This document shows, one piece after another, positions 15,787 through 25,414 of a stretch of 34,990 nucleotides of DNA. The DNA comes from an uncultured Bacteroidales bacterium. Lineage in GTDB: Bacteria; Bacteroidota; Bacteroidia; Bacteroidales; UBA932. Both the position numbers and the translations under genes were made by a program. Location of the stretch: contig CANPZS010000020.1 in the NCBI GenBank assembly GCA_947588835.1, positions 1-34,990 of the forward strand. Direction: 5' to 3'. The notes beneath the pieces were generated by a model that worked only from the letters and a program-made list of their open reading frames with translations, was not told the origin of the DNA and searched no databases. Position 1 is the stretch's first letter. The number at the start of each line of letters is the position of its first letter.

Positions 15787-17802
15787 TTATCTGTTGAAAT
15801 ATACCAGCAGGACAGATATGTCCGCAGGAGACACGCCGGAAATCCTCGATGCCTGGGCTATGGTGGCAGGCCTGTATCGTTCCAGTTTCTGACGGCATTC
15901 GATGGAAAGGCCCGATATCCTGTTAAAATCAAAATTTTCAGGAATTCGTACATATTCCAGACGAAGGAGTTTTTCCGCAATCTGCTGTTCTCTTTCTATA
16001 TATCCTCTGTACTTCACCATCGTCTCCGCCGCTTCGACAATCTGTTTTTTATGGTTTTCGCATATAAATTCCTCGCATCGTCCGAAATCGATATTTTTCA
16101 GAGGATAGCCTGAATTTTCCTGAAGCATTCCGAATTTTTCTCCGCACAAAATTGAATTCTCGTAAGGAGCGGCCGCATCATAGGAAAAATCGACGGAATA
16201 TTTTTCAAATGTTCCACGTGGAACAAAATTCAAGACATCCGTCAATCTGACATGCGGACGGGAAACGACTTCCGTTATTTTTTTCGAACCGTCCAACGGA
16301 GCGGATCCTACGGATTCCATATATTCGTTCACGACGTCAGGACGAATATTTTCATTGTCGCACATATCCGTAAGGCGGCCGATGCTTTCGTACTTTCTCT
16401 GCGTATAAGAATATCTGAACTCATCCGCAAGCCCGATATCATGCGAAAGGGCGGTCAGACGGCCGTCAGCATTGTCCTGCCTCAAAAGTATCCTATACTC
16501 GGCGCGCGAAGTAAACATCCTGTAAGGCTCGTCCACGCTCTTTGTTATCAGGTCGTCTATAAGCACGCCTATATAGGCCTGATCCCTGCGAAGTATGAAC
16601 GGTTCCTTTTCACGTATTTTCAGATGGGCGTTTATGCCGGCCATTATTCCCTGTGCGGCGGCTTCCTCGTATCCGGTGGTACCGTTCACCTGTCCGGCCA
16701 AATAAAGATTCTCTACTATTCTGGACTCCAGGGTAGGCCTTAGCTGCGCGGGATCGAAATAATCATATTCGACGGCATATGCAGGCCTGTAGAAAACGGC
16801 CGACTCAAGTCCTTCGATGGCATGTACCGCATCCATCTGCACGTCTATCGGCAGAGAGGATGAAAATCCCTGAAGATAGTATTCTCTGGTGTATCTGCCT
16901 TCCGGTTCAAGAAACAGCTGGTGAGAATCCTTGTCGGAGAAGGTGCGTATCTTGTCCTCTATGCTCGGGCAATAGCGTGGCCCCTTTCCGTGTATCATGC
17001 CGTTGAACAGCGGAGAATCCGAAAACCCGCTCCTAAGAATGTCATGCACGGACGGATTGGTATGCAATATATAGCAGGGCATCTGAGGGGTGCCGTTCTG
17101 CGCCGTGGAAAGATACGGCAGGAATGAAAATTTGTCCGGATCGGTGTCTCCTGTCTGGACGGGAATCTTTGAGATATCCACCGAAGCAATGTCTATTCTG
17201 GGCGGAGTTCCGGTTTTCATCCTTCCTGCGGTCAGTCCCCTTTCGACAAGCTGGGCGGTGAGTCCTTCCGAAGACATCTCGCCGATTCGGCCTCCTTGCA
17301 TCTCCGTCCTTCCGACGAAAAGGCGTCCGCCGAGAAACGTGCCGGCGGTCAAAATAACCGCCTGAGATTTAAAAATTGCGCCCGTAGCCGTACGGATTCC
17401 CGCAATTTTTGAATTCTCAAAGACAAAAGAAGTCGCAAAATCTGCGTAAATACTTAAATTACAATTACTTTCGAGTACATATCTCCATGCGGAAGAAAAA
17501 CGTGCCTTGTCGCATTGCGCCCTCGGGCTCCACATTGCCGGACCCTTGGAACGGTTGAGCATACGAAACTGGAGGGTAGTGGCGTCCGTTACAATGCCCG
17601 TATAGCCTCCGAGAGCATCTATTTCCTTGACAATCTGTCCTTTGGCTATACCTCCTATTGCAGGATTGCAAGACATTTTGGCAAAGCTGCCCATGTCGAC
17701 GGTGACAAGCAGCACGGACGAACCCATGCTGGCCGCGGCCATGGCAGCCTCACAGCCCGCATGGCCGCCTCCGATGACTATGATGTCAAAAGTACGTTCC
17801 AT
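15787..17802 (-). CDS. mnmG: tRNA uridine-5-carboxymethylaminomethyl modification enzyme MnmG (GidA)
   Basis: A 671-residue FAD protein, somewhat longer than the usual 620-630, that with MnmE modifies the wobble uridine of several tRNAs. It has the FAD-binding [14 protein letters not shown] (7-20), [12 protein letters not shown] (44-55), the [11 protein letters not shown] segment, [26 protein letters not shown] and the C-terminal [14 protein letters not shown] helical domain. It starts one base after the ybeY stop, so the two are coupled. A perfect parS-type palindrome lies inside the gene, encoding part of FVPRGTFE. GidA next to the replication origin is a classic bacterial arrangement, and this copy lies 7.6 kb from the origin proposed here. 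Confidence 0.96.
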   Translation of the reverse strand: MERTFDIIVIGGGHAGCEAAMAAASMGSSVLLVTVDMGSFAKMSCNPAIGGIAKGQIVKEIDALGGYTGIVTDATTLQFRMLNRSKGPAMWSPRAQCDKARFSSAWRYVLESNCNLSIYADFATSFVFENSKIAGIRTATGAIFKSQAVILTAGTFLGGRLFVGRTEMQGGRIGEMSSEGLTAQLVERGLTAGRMKTGTPPRIDIASVDISKIPVQTGDTDPDKFSFLPYLSTAQNGTPQMPCYILHTNPSVHDILRSGFSDSPLFNGMIHGKGPRYCPSIEDKIRTFSDKDSHQLFLEPEGRYTREYYLQGFSSSLPIDVQMDAVHAIEGLESAVFYRPAYAVEYDYFDPAQLRPTLESRIVENLYLAGQVNGTTGYEEAAAQGIMAGINAHLKIREKEPFILRRDQAYIGVLIDDLITKSVDEPYRMFTSRAEYRILLRQDNADGRLTALSHDIGLADEFRYSYTQRKYESIGRLTDMCDNENIRPDVVNEYMESVGSAPLDGSKKITEVVSRPHVRLTDVLNFVPRGTFEKYSVDFSYDAAAPYENSILCGEKFGMLQENSGYPLKNIDFGRCEEFICENHKKQIVEAAETMVKYRGYIEREQQIAEKLLRLEYVRIPENFDFNRISGLSIECRQKLERYRPATIAQASRISGVSPADISVLLVYFNR
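16210..16225. promoter_or_regulatory. parS-type palindrome inside mnmG
   Basis: TGTTCCACGTGGAACA is a perfect 16-bp palindrome. It differs from the widely conserved ParB-binding consensus TGTTTCACGTGAAACA only at two symmetric positions. ParB sites normally lie near the origin and are tolerated inside genes. It lies about 9 kb from the proposed oriC. Confidence 0.65.
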
Positions 17803-17803
17803 G

Positions 17804-18223
17804 TCAAAGCTGCTTTCTAATGGAAAGATAATAATCTTCCTTCTTTCTCATCTCTTTAATTTCCTCATCGGAATGATCGTCATAGCCGATGAGGTGCAGA
17901 ATGCCGTGCACCATCACCCTATTGAGTTCATCATTGAAGTCGGTCCCGTAAAAGATCGAATTTTCCCTTACGGTGTCTATGCTTATGAACAAGTCTCCGG
18001 ACAGCCTGTCCCCTTCACAATAATCGAATGTGATGATGTCGGTAAAATAGTCGTGTCCGAGATACCTCAGGTTGATGTCGAGGATATGTCTGTCCGAGCA
18101 GAAAATAATGGCTATGTCGCCTATGCGCCTTATTTCGCTTTCGGCGACGAGCCTGAGCCAGCGGCTGTTCACTGTCTTTCCCCTGAAGAGGAAATCAATA
18201 TCTGCACAATGATAAGAAATCAT
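17804..18223 (-). CDS. ybeY: Endoribonuclease YbeY (rRNA maturation factor)
   Basis: A 139-residue YbeY, a zinc-dependent RNase involved in 16S rRNA 3' end maturation and ribosome quality control. The zinc-binding signature [12 protein letters not shown] (about residues 106-117) has all three histidines. The upstream [11 protein letters not shown] and [10 protein letters not shown] segments are also typical. It is first in the ybeY-mnmG unit, with the mnmG ATG one base after its TGA. A TACATTTG element upstream is the likely promoter. Confidence 0.95.
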   Translation of the reverse strand: MISYHCADIDFLFRGKTVNSRWLRLVAESEIRRIGDIAIIFCSDRHILDINLRYLGHDYFTDIITFDYCEGDRLSGDLFISIDTVRENSIFYGTDFNDELNRVMVHGILHLIGYDDHSDEEIKEMRKKEDYYLSIRKQL

Positions 18224-18240
18224 ACGATCGTTTTTCGGTG

Positions 18241-18248
18241 CAAATGTA
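18241..18248 (-). promoter_or_regulatory. -7 element of the ybeY-mnmG promoter
   Basis: The minus strand reads TACATTTG, an exact TAnnTTTG match, 17 bases before the ybeY ATG. A possible -33 TTTG (18272-18275, minus) is 23 bases upstream, slightly far. It lies back to back with the tonB promoter. Confidence 0.5.
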
Positions 18249-18278
18249 TGACAAAATAAACACTAATCATTCAAAAAG

Positions 18279-18309
18279 TTTGAAATAAAAATAATAATTC
18301 ATATCTTTG
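18279..18309 (+). promoter_or_regulatory. Promoter of tonB
   Basis: TTTG at 18279-18282 and TATCTTTG at 18302-18309 with a 19-base spacer are an ideal Bacteroidetes promoter. The tonB ATG follows 30 bases later. Confidence 0.75.
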
Positions 18310-18339
18310 GAGCGTACCTGACTAAAATTAAAGCGCAAT

Positions 18340-19035
18340 ATGGAAGTCAAAAAAACAAGCAAGGCCAGTCTTGAGAACAAAAGACTGCTCTTTACGGAAA
18401 TCGGACTTGTGGTTGCCCTTGCAGTCGTATATTTCGCTTTCGAGTTCAAATCAAAGGAAAGTGAAATCAGCATGCTTGAAGACACTACACAGGCCATCGT
18501 CGAAGATGAGATGATCGCCATCGAAAACGAGACCCCTCCCCCGCCGCCGGAGGTGCCCAAGATGCCTGTCCTTTCCGACCAGATCGACATCGTGGACGAT
18601 GAAATCAAACTTGATGACGACATGTTCATGAACCTTGAGGACGATGCCAACACCGGCATAGAAATCATGGATTACAAAGAGGCAGACGTAGTCGAGGAAG
18701 AAGTCGAGGAAGAGGCCATTCCCTTCCAGTTCGTGGAGGAAAAACCGAAATTCAACGGCGGCGACGCCAATGAATTCACCAAATGGGTTAACAAAAATCT
18801 CGTATATCCCGAAATCGCGAAGGAAAACGGCGTATCAGGCAGGGTGACTTTGCAGTTCACCGTTAATCCCGACGGAAGCGTATCCAATGTCAAAGTAGTG
18901 CGCGGAGTGGACGAATCGCTTGACAAAGAGGCCGTACGCGTGGTTTCCATGTCGCCGAAGTGGACTCCTGGAAGGCAGAGGGACCGTGCCGTGAAAGTGA
19001 ACTACACATTCCCCGTAATATTCCAGCTGAGATAA
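18340..19035 (+). CDS. tonB: TonB energy-transducing protein
   Basis: A 231-residue TonB-family protein that couples the inner-membrane proton force to outer-membrane TonB-dependent receptors. A short cytoplasmic N-terminus precedes one membrane segment (about 16-36). A linker follows with a PPPPPEVPKMP run (residues 68-78) and a strongly acidic stretch up to about residue 128, typical of Bacteroidetes. The C-terminal TonB domain runs from about residue 140 (NGGDANEFTKWVNKNLVYP) to the end, including GRVTLQFTVNPDGSVSNVKVVRG. No exbB/exbD genes are adjacent. It is monocistronic, with its own promoter and a terminator 22 bases downstream. Confidence 0.95.
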   Translation: MEVKKTSKASLENKRLLFTEIGLVVALAVVYFAFEFKSKESEISMLEDTTQAIVEDEMIAIENETPPPPPEVPKMPVLSDQIDIVDDEIKLDDDMFMNLEDDANTGIEIMDYKEADVVEEEVEEEAIPFQFVEEKPKFNGGDANEFTKWVNKNLVYPEIAKENGVSGRVTLQFTVNPDGSVSNVKVVRGVDESLDKEAVRVVSMSPKWTPGRQRDRAVKVNYTFPVIFQLR

Positions 19036-19057
19036 TTGTCTGACAACACATAGATAC

Positions 19058-19091
19058 AGCCCCTGTCCTCCATATAAGAACAGGGGCTTTT
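19058..19091 (+). terminator. Intrinsic terminator after tonB
   Basis: AGCCCCTGT (19058-19066) pairs perfectly with ACAGGGGCT (19080-19088) across a 13-base loop and is followed by a short T run. It ends only 9 bases before the hflX ATG, so hflX may depend on readthrough or on an unseen promoter. Confidence 0.8.
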
Positions 19092-19099
19092 CATTTGCC

Positions 19100-20284
19100 A
19101 TGATTGAACGTAATAGTGAAAAAGCCGTGTTCGTGGGCGTCGTTCTCGAAAAAAAATCGGAACGAAAGGTGCTCGAATACCTCGACGAACTGCAATTCCT
19201 CGCCGAGACGGCGGGGGCTGAAGGAAACAAAAAATTCATCCAGAGACTCGACAGGCCTGACAGTTCTACTTATATAGGTACGGGCAAGCTCAACGAAATA
19301 AAAGAGTACTGCGAAGAAAACGAAATAAAATACGTCATCTTCGACGATGAACTCACGGGGGTGCAGCAGCGCAACATAGAAAAGATAATAAATTGCAGCA
19401 ACGTAATAGACAGGACCAGCCTGATACTTGAAATATTTGCCCAAAGGGCGAAGACTTCGTATGCCAAAATGCAGGTGGAGCTTGCCAAATATCAATATAT
19501 GCTTCCGCGGCTGGCAGGCATGTGGACCCATCTCGAGAGACAGAGAGGAGGCATGGGAACGCGAGGCGGCATGGGCGAAACCCAGATAGAGGCCGACAGG
19601 CGCATCGTGAAGGAACGCATAACGAAACTTAAGGAACAGCTTAAAAAGGTAGACAGGCAGATGGCCACACAGAGGGGCAACAGAGGATCCCTCGTAAGGA
19701 TTTCCCTCGTAGGATATACCAACGTGGGAAAAAGCACCCTCATGAACCTGCTCTCAAAAAGCGACGTGTTCGCAGAAAACAAGCTGTTCGCCACGCTCGA
19801 CACCACGGTGAGGAAGGTAGTCATAGAAAACGTGCCCTTCCTGCTCAGCGACACCGTAGGATTCATAAGGAAACTGCCTACGCAGCTGATAGAAGCGTTC
19901 AAAAGCACCCTCGACGAAGTGCGCGAGGCGGACATTCTCATACATGTGGTGGACATTTCCCATCCGGATTTCGAGGAACAGATGGAAGTGGTGGAAAAGA
20001 CTCTCAGCGACATAAAGGCCGCCGACAAGCCCGTATTCGTAGTATTCAACAAGATAGATGCGTACAGGCACGAAGAATACGATGAATTTTCCCTTGAGCC
20101 AAAAGGAAAGGAGCACAGGACTCTCGAAGAATTGAAAAATTCATGGATAGCGCAGGAAAAGACACCGTGCATATTCATTTCCGCAAAAGAAAAAATTGGA
20201 ATTGAAAAACTCCGCAACGACCTGTACAAGATGGTTGCGGAGATCCATTCGGGACGTTATCCCTTCAATAATTTTCTGTGGTGA
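19100..20284 (+). CDS. hflX: Ribosome-associated GTPase HflX
   Basis: A 394-residue HflX, a GTPase that binds the 50S subunit and splits stalled ribosomes. The N-terminal domain contains DSSTYIGTGKLNEIKEYC and is followed by the glycine-rich linker RGGMGTRGGMGETQIE. The G domain has GYTNVGKSTLMN (G1, about residues 205-216), DTVGFIRKLP (G3) and FNKIDA (G4). Length is normal. I see no TAnnTTTG promoter in the 64 bases after tonB. Its stop directly abuts the stop of convergent sdhB. Confidence 0.95.
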   Translation: MIERNSEKAVFVGVVLEKKSERKVLEYLDELQFLAETAGAEGNKKFIQRLDRPDSSTYIGTGKLNEIKEYCEENEIKYVIFDDELTGVQQRNIEKIINCSNVIDRTSLILEIFAQRAKTSYAKMQVELAKYQYMLPRLAGMWTHLERQRGGMGTRGGMGETQIEADRRIVKERITKLKEQLKKVDRQMATQRGNRGSLVRISLVGYTNVGKSTLMNLLSKSDVFAENKLFATLDTTVRKVVIENVPFLLSDTVGFIRKLPTQLIEAFKSTLDEVREADILIHVVDISHPDFEEQMEVVEKTLSDIKAADKPVFVVFNKIDAYRHEEYDEFSLEPKGKEHRTLEELKNSWIAQEKTPCIFISAKEKIGIEKLRNDLYKMVAEIHSGRYPFNNFLW

Positions 20285-21028
20285 CTATTCTCTGAACTTG
20301 GCTTTGATGTATTCCCTGTTGAGGCGCGCGATGTGATCAATGGTCACATGCTTGGGGCACTCCATCTCACAGGCGCGGGTATTGGTGCAGTTTCCGAAAC
20401 CGAGTTCATCCATTTTGGCGACCATGGCCCTTGCCCTGCGCGCCGCCTCGGGCCTGCCCTGAGGCAGCAGAGCAAGCGAACTTACGCGCGCGGCCACGAA
20501 CAGCATGGCGGAACCGTTCTTGCAGGTGGCCACGCATGCTCCGCATCCCACGCACGCCGCCGCGTCCATACTCTTTTCGGCGTCGTCATGAGGAATAAGA
20601 ATGCCGTTGGCATCCTGTGCCGCCCCGGTACGTACCGTGATGAATCCGCCGGCCTGAAGTATCTTGTCGAAAGCGCCCCTGTCCACGACCAAATCCTTTA
20701 TGACGGGAAAAGCGGCCGATCTCCACGGCTCCACGGTGATGGTGGCTCCGTCCTTGAAGTGCCTCATGAACAGCTGGCAGGTGGTCACCTGGTCGTCGGG
20801 TCCATGGGCCCTGCCGTCCACATACAGCGAGCAGGCTCCGCAAATGCCTTCACGGCAATCATGATCGAAAGCTATGGGTTCCTTGCCCTGACGGATAAGC
20901 TGATCGTTCAGTATGTCGAGCATTTCGAGAAACGAAGCGTCCTCCTCGACATCGGAGACATGATATATCTCGAAACGGCCCTGTGCCTTTGCGTTTTTCT
21001 GGCGCCAAACTTTTATATTGAATTCCAT
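20285..21028 (-). CDS. sdhB: Succinate dehydrogenase/fumarate reductase iron-sulfur subunit
   Basis: A 247-residue Fe-S subunit that passes electrons between the flavoprotein and the membrane quinone site. The [2Fe-2S] cysteines are C58, C63, C66 (CREGICGAC) and C84. The [4Fe-4S] group is C159-C169 ([11 protein letters not shown]), and the [3Fe-4S] group uses C214, C220 and C224. All are intact. It follows sdhA by 4 bases and ends the operon. In an anaerobic Bacteroidales the complex would mainly act as fumarate reductase, but this cannot be read from the sequence. Confidence 0.95.
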   Translation of the reverse strand: MEFNIKVWRQKNAKAQGRFEIYHVSDVEEDASFLEMLDILNDQLIRQGKEPIAFDHDCREGICGACSLYVDGRAHGPDDQVTTCQLFMRHFKDGATITVEPWRSAAFPVIKDLVVDRGAFDKILQAGGFITVRTGAAQDANGILIPHDDAEKSMDAAACVGCGACVATCKNGSAMLFVAARVSSLALLPQGRPEAARRARAMVAKMDELGFGNCTNTRACEMECPKHVTIDHIARLNREYIKAKFRE

Positions 21029-21032
21029 AACG

Positions 21033-22982
21033 TTAATCCTTATAATTGCGGGTTGCTATCTTTATGTTCTCGTATTTCAGAGGTTCCTTGTGGAGTTCAG
21101 GCTCGACGCCCTCGCCCTTGTATGCCCATGCGGCGACATACATGAAATTCTCGTCGTCGCGCTTGGTTTCACCTTCTTCGGTCTGCATTTCCTCACGGAA
21201 ATGACCGCCGCAGGATTCCCTTCTTTCAAGGGCGTCACGGGCCATGAGTTCACCTATGTCGAAGAAATCCACGAGCCTGAGAGCCTTTTCGAGTTCCTGG
21301 TTAAATTCCTCGTTGGTACCGGGAACACGAACCTGTTTCCAGAATTCCTCACGGAGAGCCTTTATCTCAACTATGGCCTTCTTCAGACCTTCTTCATTGC
21401 GGGCCATGCCGACATATTCCCACATTATGTGTCCGAGTTTCTTGTGTATTGAATCCACTGTCTCGGTGCCTTTCACTCCCAATATCTTCTGTATCCTTCC
21501 GGTGACTTCGGCCTCAGCCTCAGCGAATTCAGGCGCATCGGTATCCGTCTTGGGCTCCGAGAATTTCTTGGCAAGATAGTCGCCTATGGTATAAGGAAGG
21601 ATGAAATATCCGTCGGCAAGTCCCTGCATCAATGCGGAAGCTCCGAGCCTGTTTCCTCCATGATCGGAGAAATTGGCCTCGCCTATGGCGTAGAGTCCCG
21701 GAATGGTGGTCTGTAGATCGTAGTCGACCCAAAGTCCTCCCATAGTATAGTGTATGGCCGGATAAATCATCATAGGCTCCTCCCAGGGAGAAGTGGTCGT
21801 AATCTTCTCATACATCTGGAACAGGTTGCCGTAACGCTCCTCCACCCTCTGGTGTCCGAGACGCTTGATGGCATCCTTGAAATCGAGGAACACGGCAAGA
21901 CCGGTTTCATTGACTCCGAAGCCGGCATCGCATCTCTCCTTTGCGGCACGTGAAGCCACATCGCGCGGAACGAGATTGCCGAACGCGGGATATCTGCGCT
22001 CAAGATAATAGTCCCTGTCTTCCTCGGGTATCTGGGAAGGCTTTATTTCATGCCTGCGCAATTTCTGCACGTCTTCTTTTTTCTTGGGAACCCATATCCG
22101 GCCGTCGTTGCGCAACGACTCCGACATGAGAGTCAATTTGCACTGCTGTTCTCCGTGCACGGGGATGCAGGTAGGATGGATCTGGGCGAAGCAAGGATTT
22201 GCGAAAAAGGCTCCGCGCCTGTAGCACTGCATTGCGGCCGAACCGTTGCTGTTCATGGCGTTGGTCGAAAGGAAATAGGTATTTCCATAACCGCCGGTGG
22301 CAAGCACTACCGCATGCGCGCCGAATCTCTCGATCTTTCCTGTCACGAGGTTGCGGGCTATGATGCCCTTTGCCTGCCCGTTTATCACTACCAAATCAAG
22401 CATCTCATGACGGGGATAGCTCTTCACGGTACCTGCGGCTATCTCTTTGTTGAGGGACGCATAGGCGCCAAGCAGAAGCTGCTGTCCGGTTTGTCCTCGC
22501 GCATAGAACGTACGGCTTACCTGCACGCCTCCGAAAGAACGGTTGGCGAGATATCCGCCGTATTCCCTTGCGAAAGGAACTCCCTGGGCCACGCATTGGT
22601 CTATAATGGCCGCACTTACCTCCGCAAGACGGTAGACGTTGGCTTCACGGCTGCGATAGTCGCCGCCCTTGATGGTATCATAGAAGAGCCTGTAAACGGA
22701 ATCGTTGTCATTCTGATAATTCTTGGCAGCGTTGATGCCTCCCTGCGCGGCTATGGAATGCGCCCTTCTGGGAGAATCGCTGATACAGAAAATCTTGACG
22801 TTATATCCGAGTTCTCCGAGAGAAGCGGCCGCGGAAGCTCCGCCAAGACCGGTTCCAACCACTATGATCTCGAGCTTTCTCTTGTTGTTCGGACTAACGA
22901 TTTTAATTTCAGACTTGCGCTTGGTCCATTTTTCCGCAAGCGGACCGTCAGGAATTTTTGAGATTAATTTAGCGTCGGCCAT
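21033..22982 (-). CDS. sdhA: Succinate dehydrogenase/fumarate reductase flavoprotein subunit
   Basis: A 649-residue flavoprotein carrying covalent FAD and the dicarboxylate site. It has the nucleotide-binding [19 protein letters not shown] (about 42-60), the flavin-attachment region [17 protein letters not shown] with the conserved histidine, [15 protein letters not shown], and [22 protein letters not shown]. Length matches the Bacteroidetes B-type family (640-660). A promoter lies immediately upstream of its ATG. The cytochrome b subunit gene (sdhC/frdC) that normally precedes it is absent; the next gene upstream is an unrelated hydrolase. Confidence 0.96.
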   Translation of the reverse strand: MADAKLISKIPDGPLAEKWTKRKSEIKIVSPNNKRKLEIIVVGTGLGGASAAASLGELGYNVKIFCISDSPRRAHSIAAQGGINAAKNYQNDNDSVYRLFYDTIKGGDYRSREANVYRLAEVSAAIIDQCVAQGVPFAREYGGYLANRSFGGVQVSRTFYARGQTGQQLLLGAYASLNKEIAAGTVKSYPRHEMLDLVVINGQAKGIIARNLVTGKIERFGAHAVVLATGGYGNTYFLSTNAMNSNGSAAMQCYRRGAFFANPCFAQIHPTCIPVHGEQQCKLTLMSESLRNDGRIWVPKKKEDVQKLRRHEIKPSQIPEEDRDYYLERRYPAFGNLVPRDVASRAAKERCDAGFGVNETGLAVFLDFKDAIKRLGHQRVEERYGNLFQMYEKITTTSPWEEPMMIYPAIHYTMGGLWVDYDLQTTIPGLYAIGEANFSDHGGNRLGASALMQGLADGYFILPYTIGDYLAKKFSEPKTDTDAPEFAEAEAEVTGRIQKILGVKGTETVDSIHKKLGHIMWEYVGMARNEEGLKKAIVEIKALREEFWKQVRVPGTNEEFNQELEKALRLVDFFDIGELMARDALERRESCGGHFREEMQTEEGETKRDDENFMYVAAWAYKGEGVEPELHKEPLKYENIKIATRNYKD

Positions 22983-23006
22983 TTTACAGTTATTTGAATT
23001 TGTCTA

Positions 23007-23037
23007 CAATTTTAGCTATTTTTAATCAAACTACAAA
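23007..23037 (-). promoter_or_regulatory. Promoter of sdhA-sdhB
   Basis: On the minus strand TTTG (23034-23037) and TAAAATTG (23007-23014) are 19 bases apart; the -7 box has one mismatch to TAnnTTTG. The predicted transcript begins about 20 bases before the sdhA ATG. This places sdhA first in its operon. Confidence 0.55.
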
Positions 23038-23050
23038 TTAAAGCCTTTCA

Positions 23051-24289
23051 TTATTTCAGGAAAACGGCAAAATTCGACAAATATTCGTCATAAAACGATG
23101 GCGTGAGCAGACTGTAAGCTCCGTAAAATTCCTTGTCACCGATATTTCCGGACACCCATTCCGAATAAATGCCGTCGAACTTTTCATTTATGGCTTTTTC
23201 CGCCGAGCGGCAGCAGTCGAGCAGCGCGGGCCTGCCGTCCCTGCCCTTCAGGAGGGCGAGCGCGTCAAAATAGCGGCTGCCGTTGCTGACATTGAATCTG
23301 AATACGAAAGAGTCTTTGACATGCATCGAAACGTCGCAAATCCGGGAATGCCCGCCATCCTCCGCAGGAAGCACGTATTCCGGCAGAATATCGCTCTCTC
23401 CTACCATCAACGGCACCGCAGCGCCGCACCCGGGATATCCGAGAATTGTCCACATCACGGTGTGATGCGGATCCTCGCCGGGCGCCACCCCCTCCAGAAC
23501 TATGGAAGCCGACGTAATCCTGCGAGGAATGAAATCCTGGTCGACTGCGAGTCCGGTGTCCGTAAGTCCCCTTCCTTCATTCAGGTCCAGTCCGAGAAGC
23601 TCATGTCTGTACGAACGCGAGACATTGCCGAAAAGTACCGTATGATCGATATCCGCCTTTTCAGACGACATGAGTCCGGACATTATGGACGAGGCGGTAA
23701 GATATCTTTCGTATCCCAAGCGGTCCTCAGGCCTGCCGGATTCCGAAAAATTCGTCACCACCCTGTAGCCAGCCTCCGAAGCCGCCACGTCGAATTTCAC
23801 CCAGCCATGATTGTTCACTTCATAGTAGGCCGCTCCCCCGTCCGCGTCCATCACACCGAAGTTGGCCTCCACTCCAAGGGGCCGGGGAAGAGTGTCGAGC
23901 ACGGTCTCGAAGTCGGAAAGAGTCATGCACAGGCCGAGTGCGACGTACATGAGCTTTCCCTCCCTGTCCATCCGGTCGGCCGGCACGTCGTCATCCTTTA
24001 TATTGTACGAAGCCGTGTTCATTATGCAGAATCCGGCTGAATTCGTACCTGTCCAGACCTCGTCGGACGGAGACGAGGCGTTGACCAAACCTATGAAATC
24101 GTATTTCGGTCCGCGGAAACGCCTTACGGCATTGTTCAGATCGTCGGTATCCCTGTGCTTGAGCATGACCGGCCTTCCCGAAGCCGTCCTTTTGCCTGAT
24201 ATCAGAACCGACGTACACGAATAGCAGCATTCGGGCAGAACGGCTGAAACGAACAGAGAAAAAATTAAAAATGATACTATTCTTTTCAT
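23051..24289 (-). CDS. Secreted C45/Ntn-hydrolase family protein
   Basis: A 412-residue protein of the acyl-CoA:6-aminopenicillanate acyltransferase / carcinine-hydrolase-like group, a branch of N-terminal-nucleophile hydrolases. A signal peptide (MKRIVSFLIFSLFVSAVLP) is followed by ECCYSCTSVLISGKRTASG. The cysteine before TSVLI is the expected nucleophile, and KHRDTDD, WTGTNSAGFCIMNTASYN and NFGVMDADGGAAYYEVNNHGW follow the family pattern. The substrate is unknown; amide bonds of N-acylated amino acids or peptides are likely by family. I start at 24289 because the preceding in-frame residues would precede the signal peptide. It begins 13 bases after the ruvB stop, so it shares that transcript. 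Bile-salt hydrolase is a less likely alternative. Confidence 0.8.
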   Translation of the reverse strand: MKRIVSFLIFSLFVSAVLPECCYSCTSVLISGKRTASGRPVMLKHRDTDDLNNAVRRFRGPKYDFIGLVNASSPSDEVWTGTNSAGFCIMNTASYNIKDDDVPADRMDREGKLMYVALGLCMTLSDFETVLDTLPRPLGVEANFGVMDADGGAAYYEVNNHGWVKFDVAASEAGYRVVTNFSESGRPEDRLGYERYLTASSIMSGLMSSEKADIDHTVLFGNVSRSYRHELLGLDLNEGRGLTDTGLAVDQDFIPRRITSASIVLEGVAPGEDPHHTVMWTILGYPGCGAAVPLMVGESDILPEYVLPAEDGGHSRICDVSMHVKDSFVFRFNVSNGSRYFDALALLKGRDGRPALLDCCRSAEKAINEKFDGIYSEWVSGNIGDKEFYGAYSLLTPSFYDEYLSNFAVFLK

Positions 24290-24302
24290 GTCCGATGATT
24301 TT

Positions 24303-25343
24303 TCAAAACAGATTGCCGACGGTCCCGTCTTCGGACCCGCCGCGCGGAACGTCGATTCCAAGATGGCCGTATGCGAGCTCGGTGGCGATCCTGCCCCTTT
24401 GTGTTCTCAGTATGAAGCCCTCCTTTATAAGGAAAGGTTCATATACCTCCTCGAGAGTACCCTGATCTTCGCTTATGGCCGTAGCCAGCGTGCCGGCGCC
24501 GACAGGTCCGCCCTTGAACGTGGATATTATGGTGCGCAATATCTTATTGTCGATGCCGTCAAGCCCCCTTTTGTCTATCTTCAGCTTGTTGAGCGCATAC
24601 CGGGCTATCTTCAAATCGATGTGTCCGTCCCCCATCACCTGAGCGAAATCCCTCACCCTCTTGAGCAGGGCGTTGGCTATACGAGGAGTGCCGCGGCTTC
24701 TCAGGGCCACTTCCATGGCCGCATCTTCATCTATGTCCACTTTCAATATGGACGAACTCCGTTTCACTATGCGCACAAGATCGTCGGTATCATAATATTC
24801 GAGAGCGCAGTTTATGCCGAATCTTTCCCTCAGCGGAGCGGTAAGCAGGCCGCTGCGGGTAGTGGCTCCCACAAGAGTGAAAGGGTTCAGCGAAATCCTC
24901 ACGGACCTGGCTCCAGGCCCCTTGTCTATCATGATGTCAATGACATAGTCCTCCATGGCCGAATACAGATATTCTTCGACTTCCGGGGACAGACGGTGTA
25001 TTTCATCTATGAACAGGACGTCGCCGGTCTCAAGCGAAGTAAGGAGTCCCGCAAGGTCTCCCGGCTTGTCGAGGACAGGACCGGAAGTGACTTTCACGTT
25101 CACGCCCATTTCATTCGCTATTATATGCGCGAGCGTGGTCTTTCCCAATCCGGGAGGGCCGTGGAAAAGGACGTGGTCGAGGGCCTCGCCTCTCATCTTC
25201 GCGGCCTTTATGTAGACGTTCAGATTGGAGACTATCTCTTTCTGGCCCGTGAAATCGTCCAGTTCACGCGGCCTTATTATTCCGTCCAATTCATTATCTT
25301 TGCCGGCGTTTGTATTATGGGGATCAAATTGGTTTTCCGACAT
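24303..25343 (-). CDS. ruvB: Holliday junction branch-migration ATPase RuvB
   Basis: A 346-residue AAA+ motor that drives branch migration on RuvA-bound junctions. Walker A is [12 protein letters not shown], Walker B is LFIDEIHRL, the sensor-1 and beta-hairpin region is [18 protein letters not shown], and the C-terminal winged helix contains [18 protein letters not shown] start at 25343 (MSENQFDP) because the longer in-frame start at 25376 lies upstream of the -7 element at 25365-25372. It is first in a unit with the secreted hydrolase. Its upstream region is the proposed replication origin. Confidence 0.96.
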   Translation of the reverse strand: MSENQFDPHNTNAGKDNELDGIIRPRELDDFTGQKEIVSNLNVYIKAAKMRGEALDHVLFHGPPGLGKTTLAHIIANEMGVNVKVTSGPVLDKPGDLAGLLTSLETGDVLFIDEIHRLSPEVEEYLYSAMEDYVIDIMIDKGPGARSVRISLNPFTLVGATTRSGLLTAPLRERFGINCALEYYDTDDLVRIVKRSSSILKVDIDEDAAMEVALRSRGTPRIANALLKRVRDFAQVMGDGHIDLKIARYALNKLKIDKRGLDGIDNKILRTIISTFKGGPVGAGTLATAISEDQGTLEEVYEPFLIKEGFILRTQRGRIATELAYGHLGIDVPRGGSEDGTVGNLF

Positions 25344-25364
25344 GTTTTTCAATATTCCGTGATA

Positions 25365-25372
25365 CAAAAATA
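25365..25372 (-). promoter_or_regulatory. -7 element of the ruvB promoter
   Basis: The minus strand reads TATTTTTG, an exact TAnnTTTG match, 21 bases before the ruvB ATG. I could not place a clear -33 box at normal distance. Confidence 0.5.
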
Positions 25373-25414
25373 GCAAATTTGCAATGAAATGCGAATCCGC
25401 CGCAGATGTGCGGC

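Noticed and set aside
21947..21958. CACGTGAA in sdhA as a third parS site
   Set aside because: Only the centre matches; the outer bases are not palindromic and differ from the mnmG site at several positions.
24288..25373. 361-codon plus-strand frame opposite ruvB
   Set aside because: It mirrors the ruvB codons and has no motif of its own.
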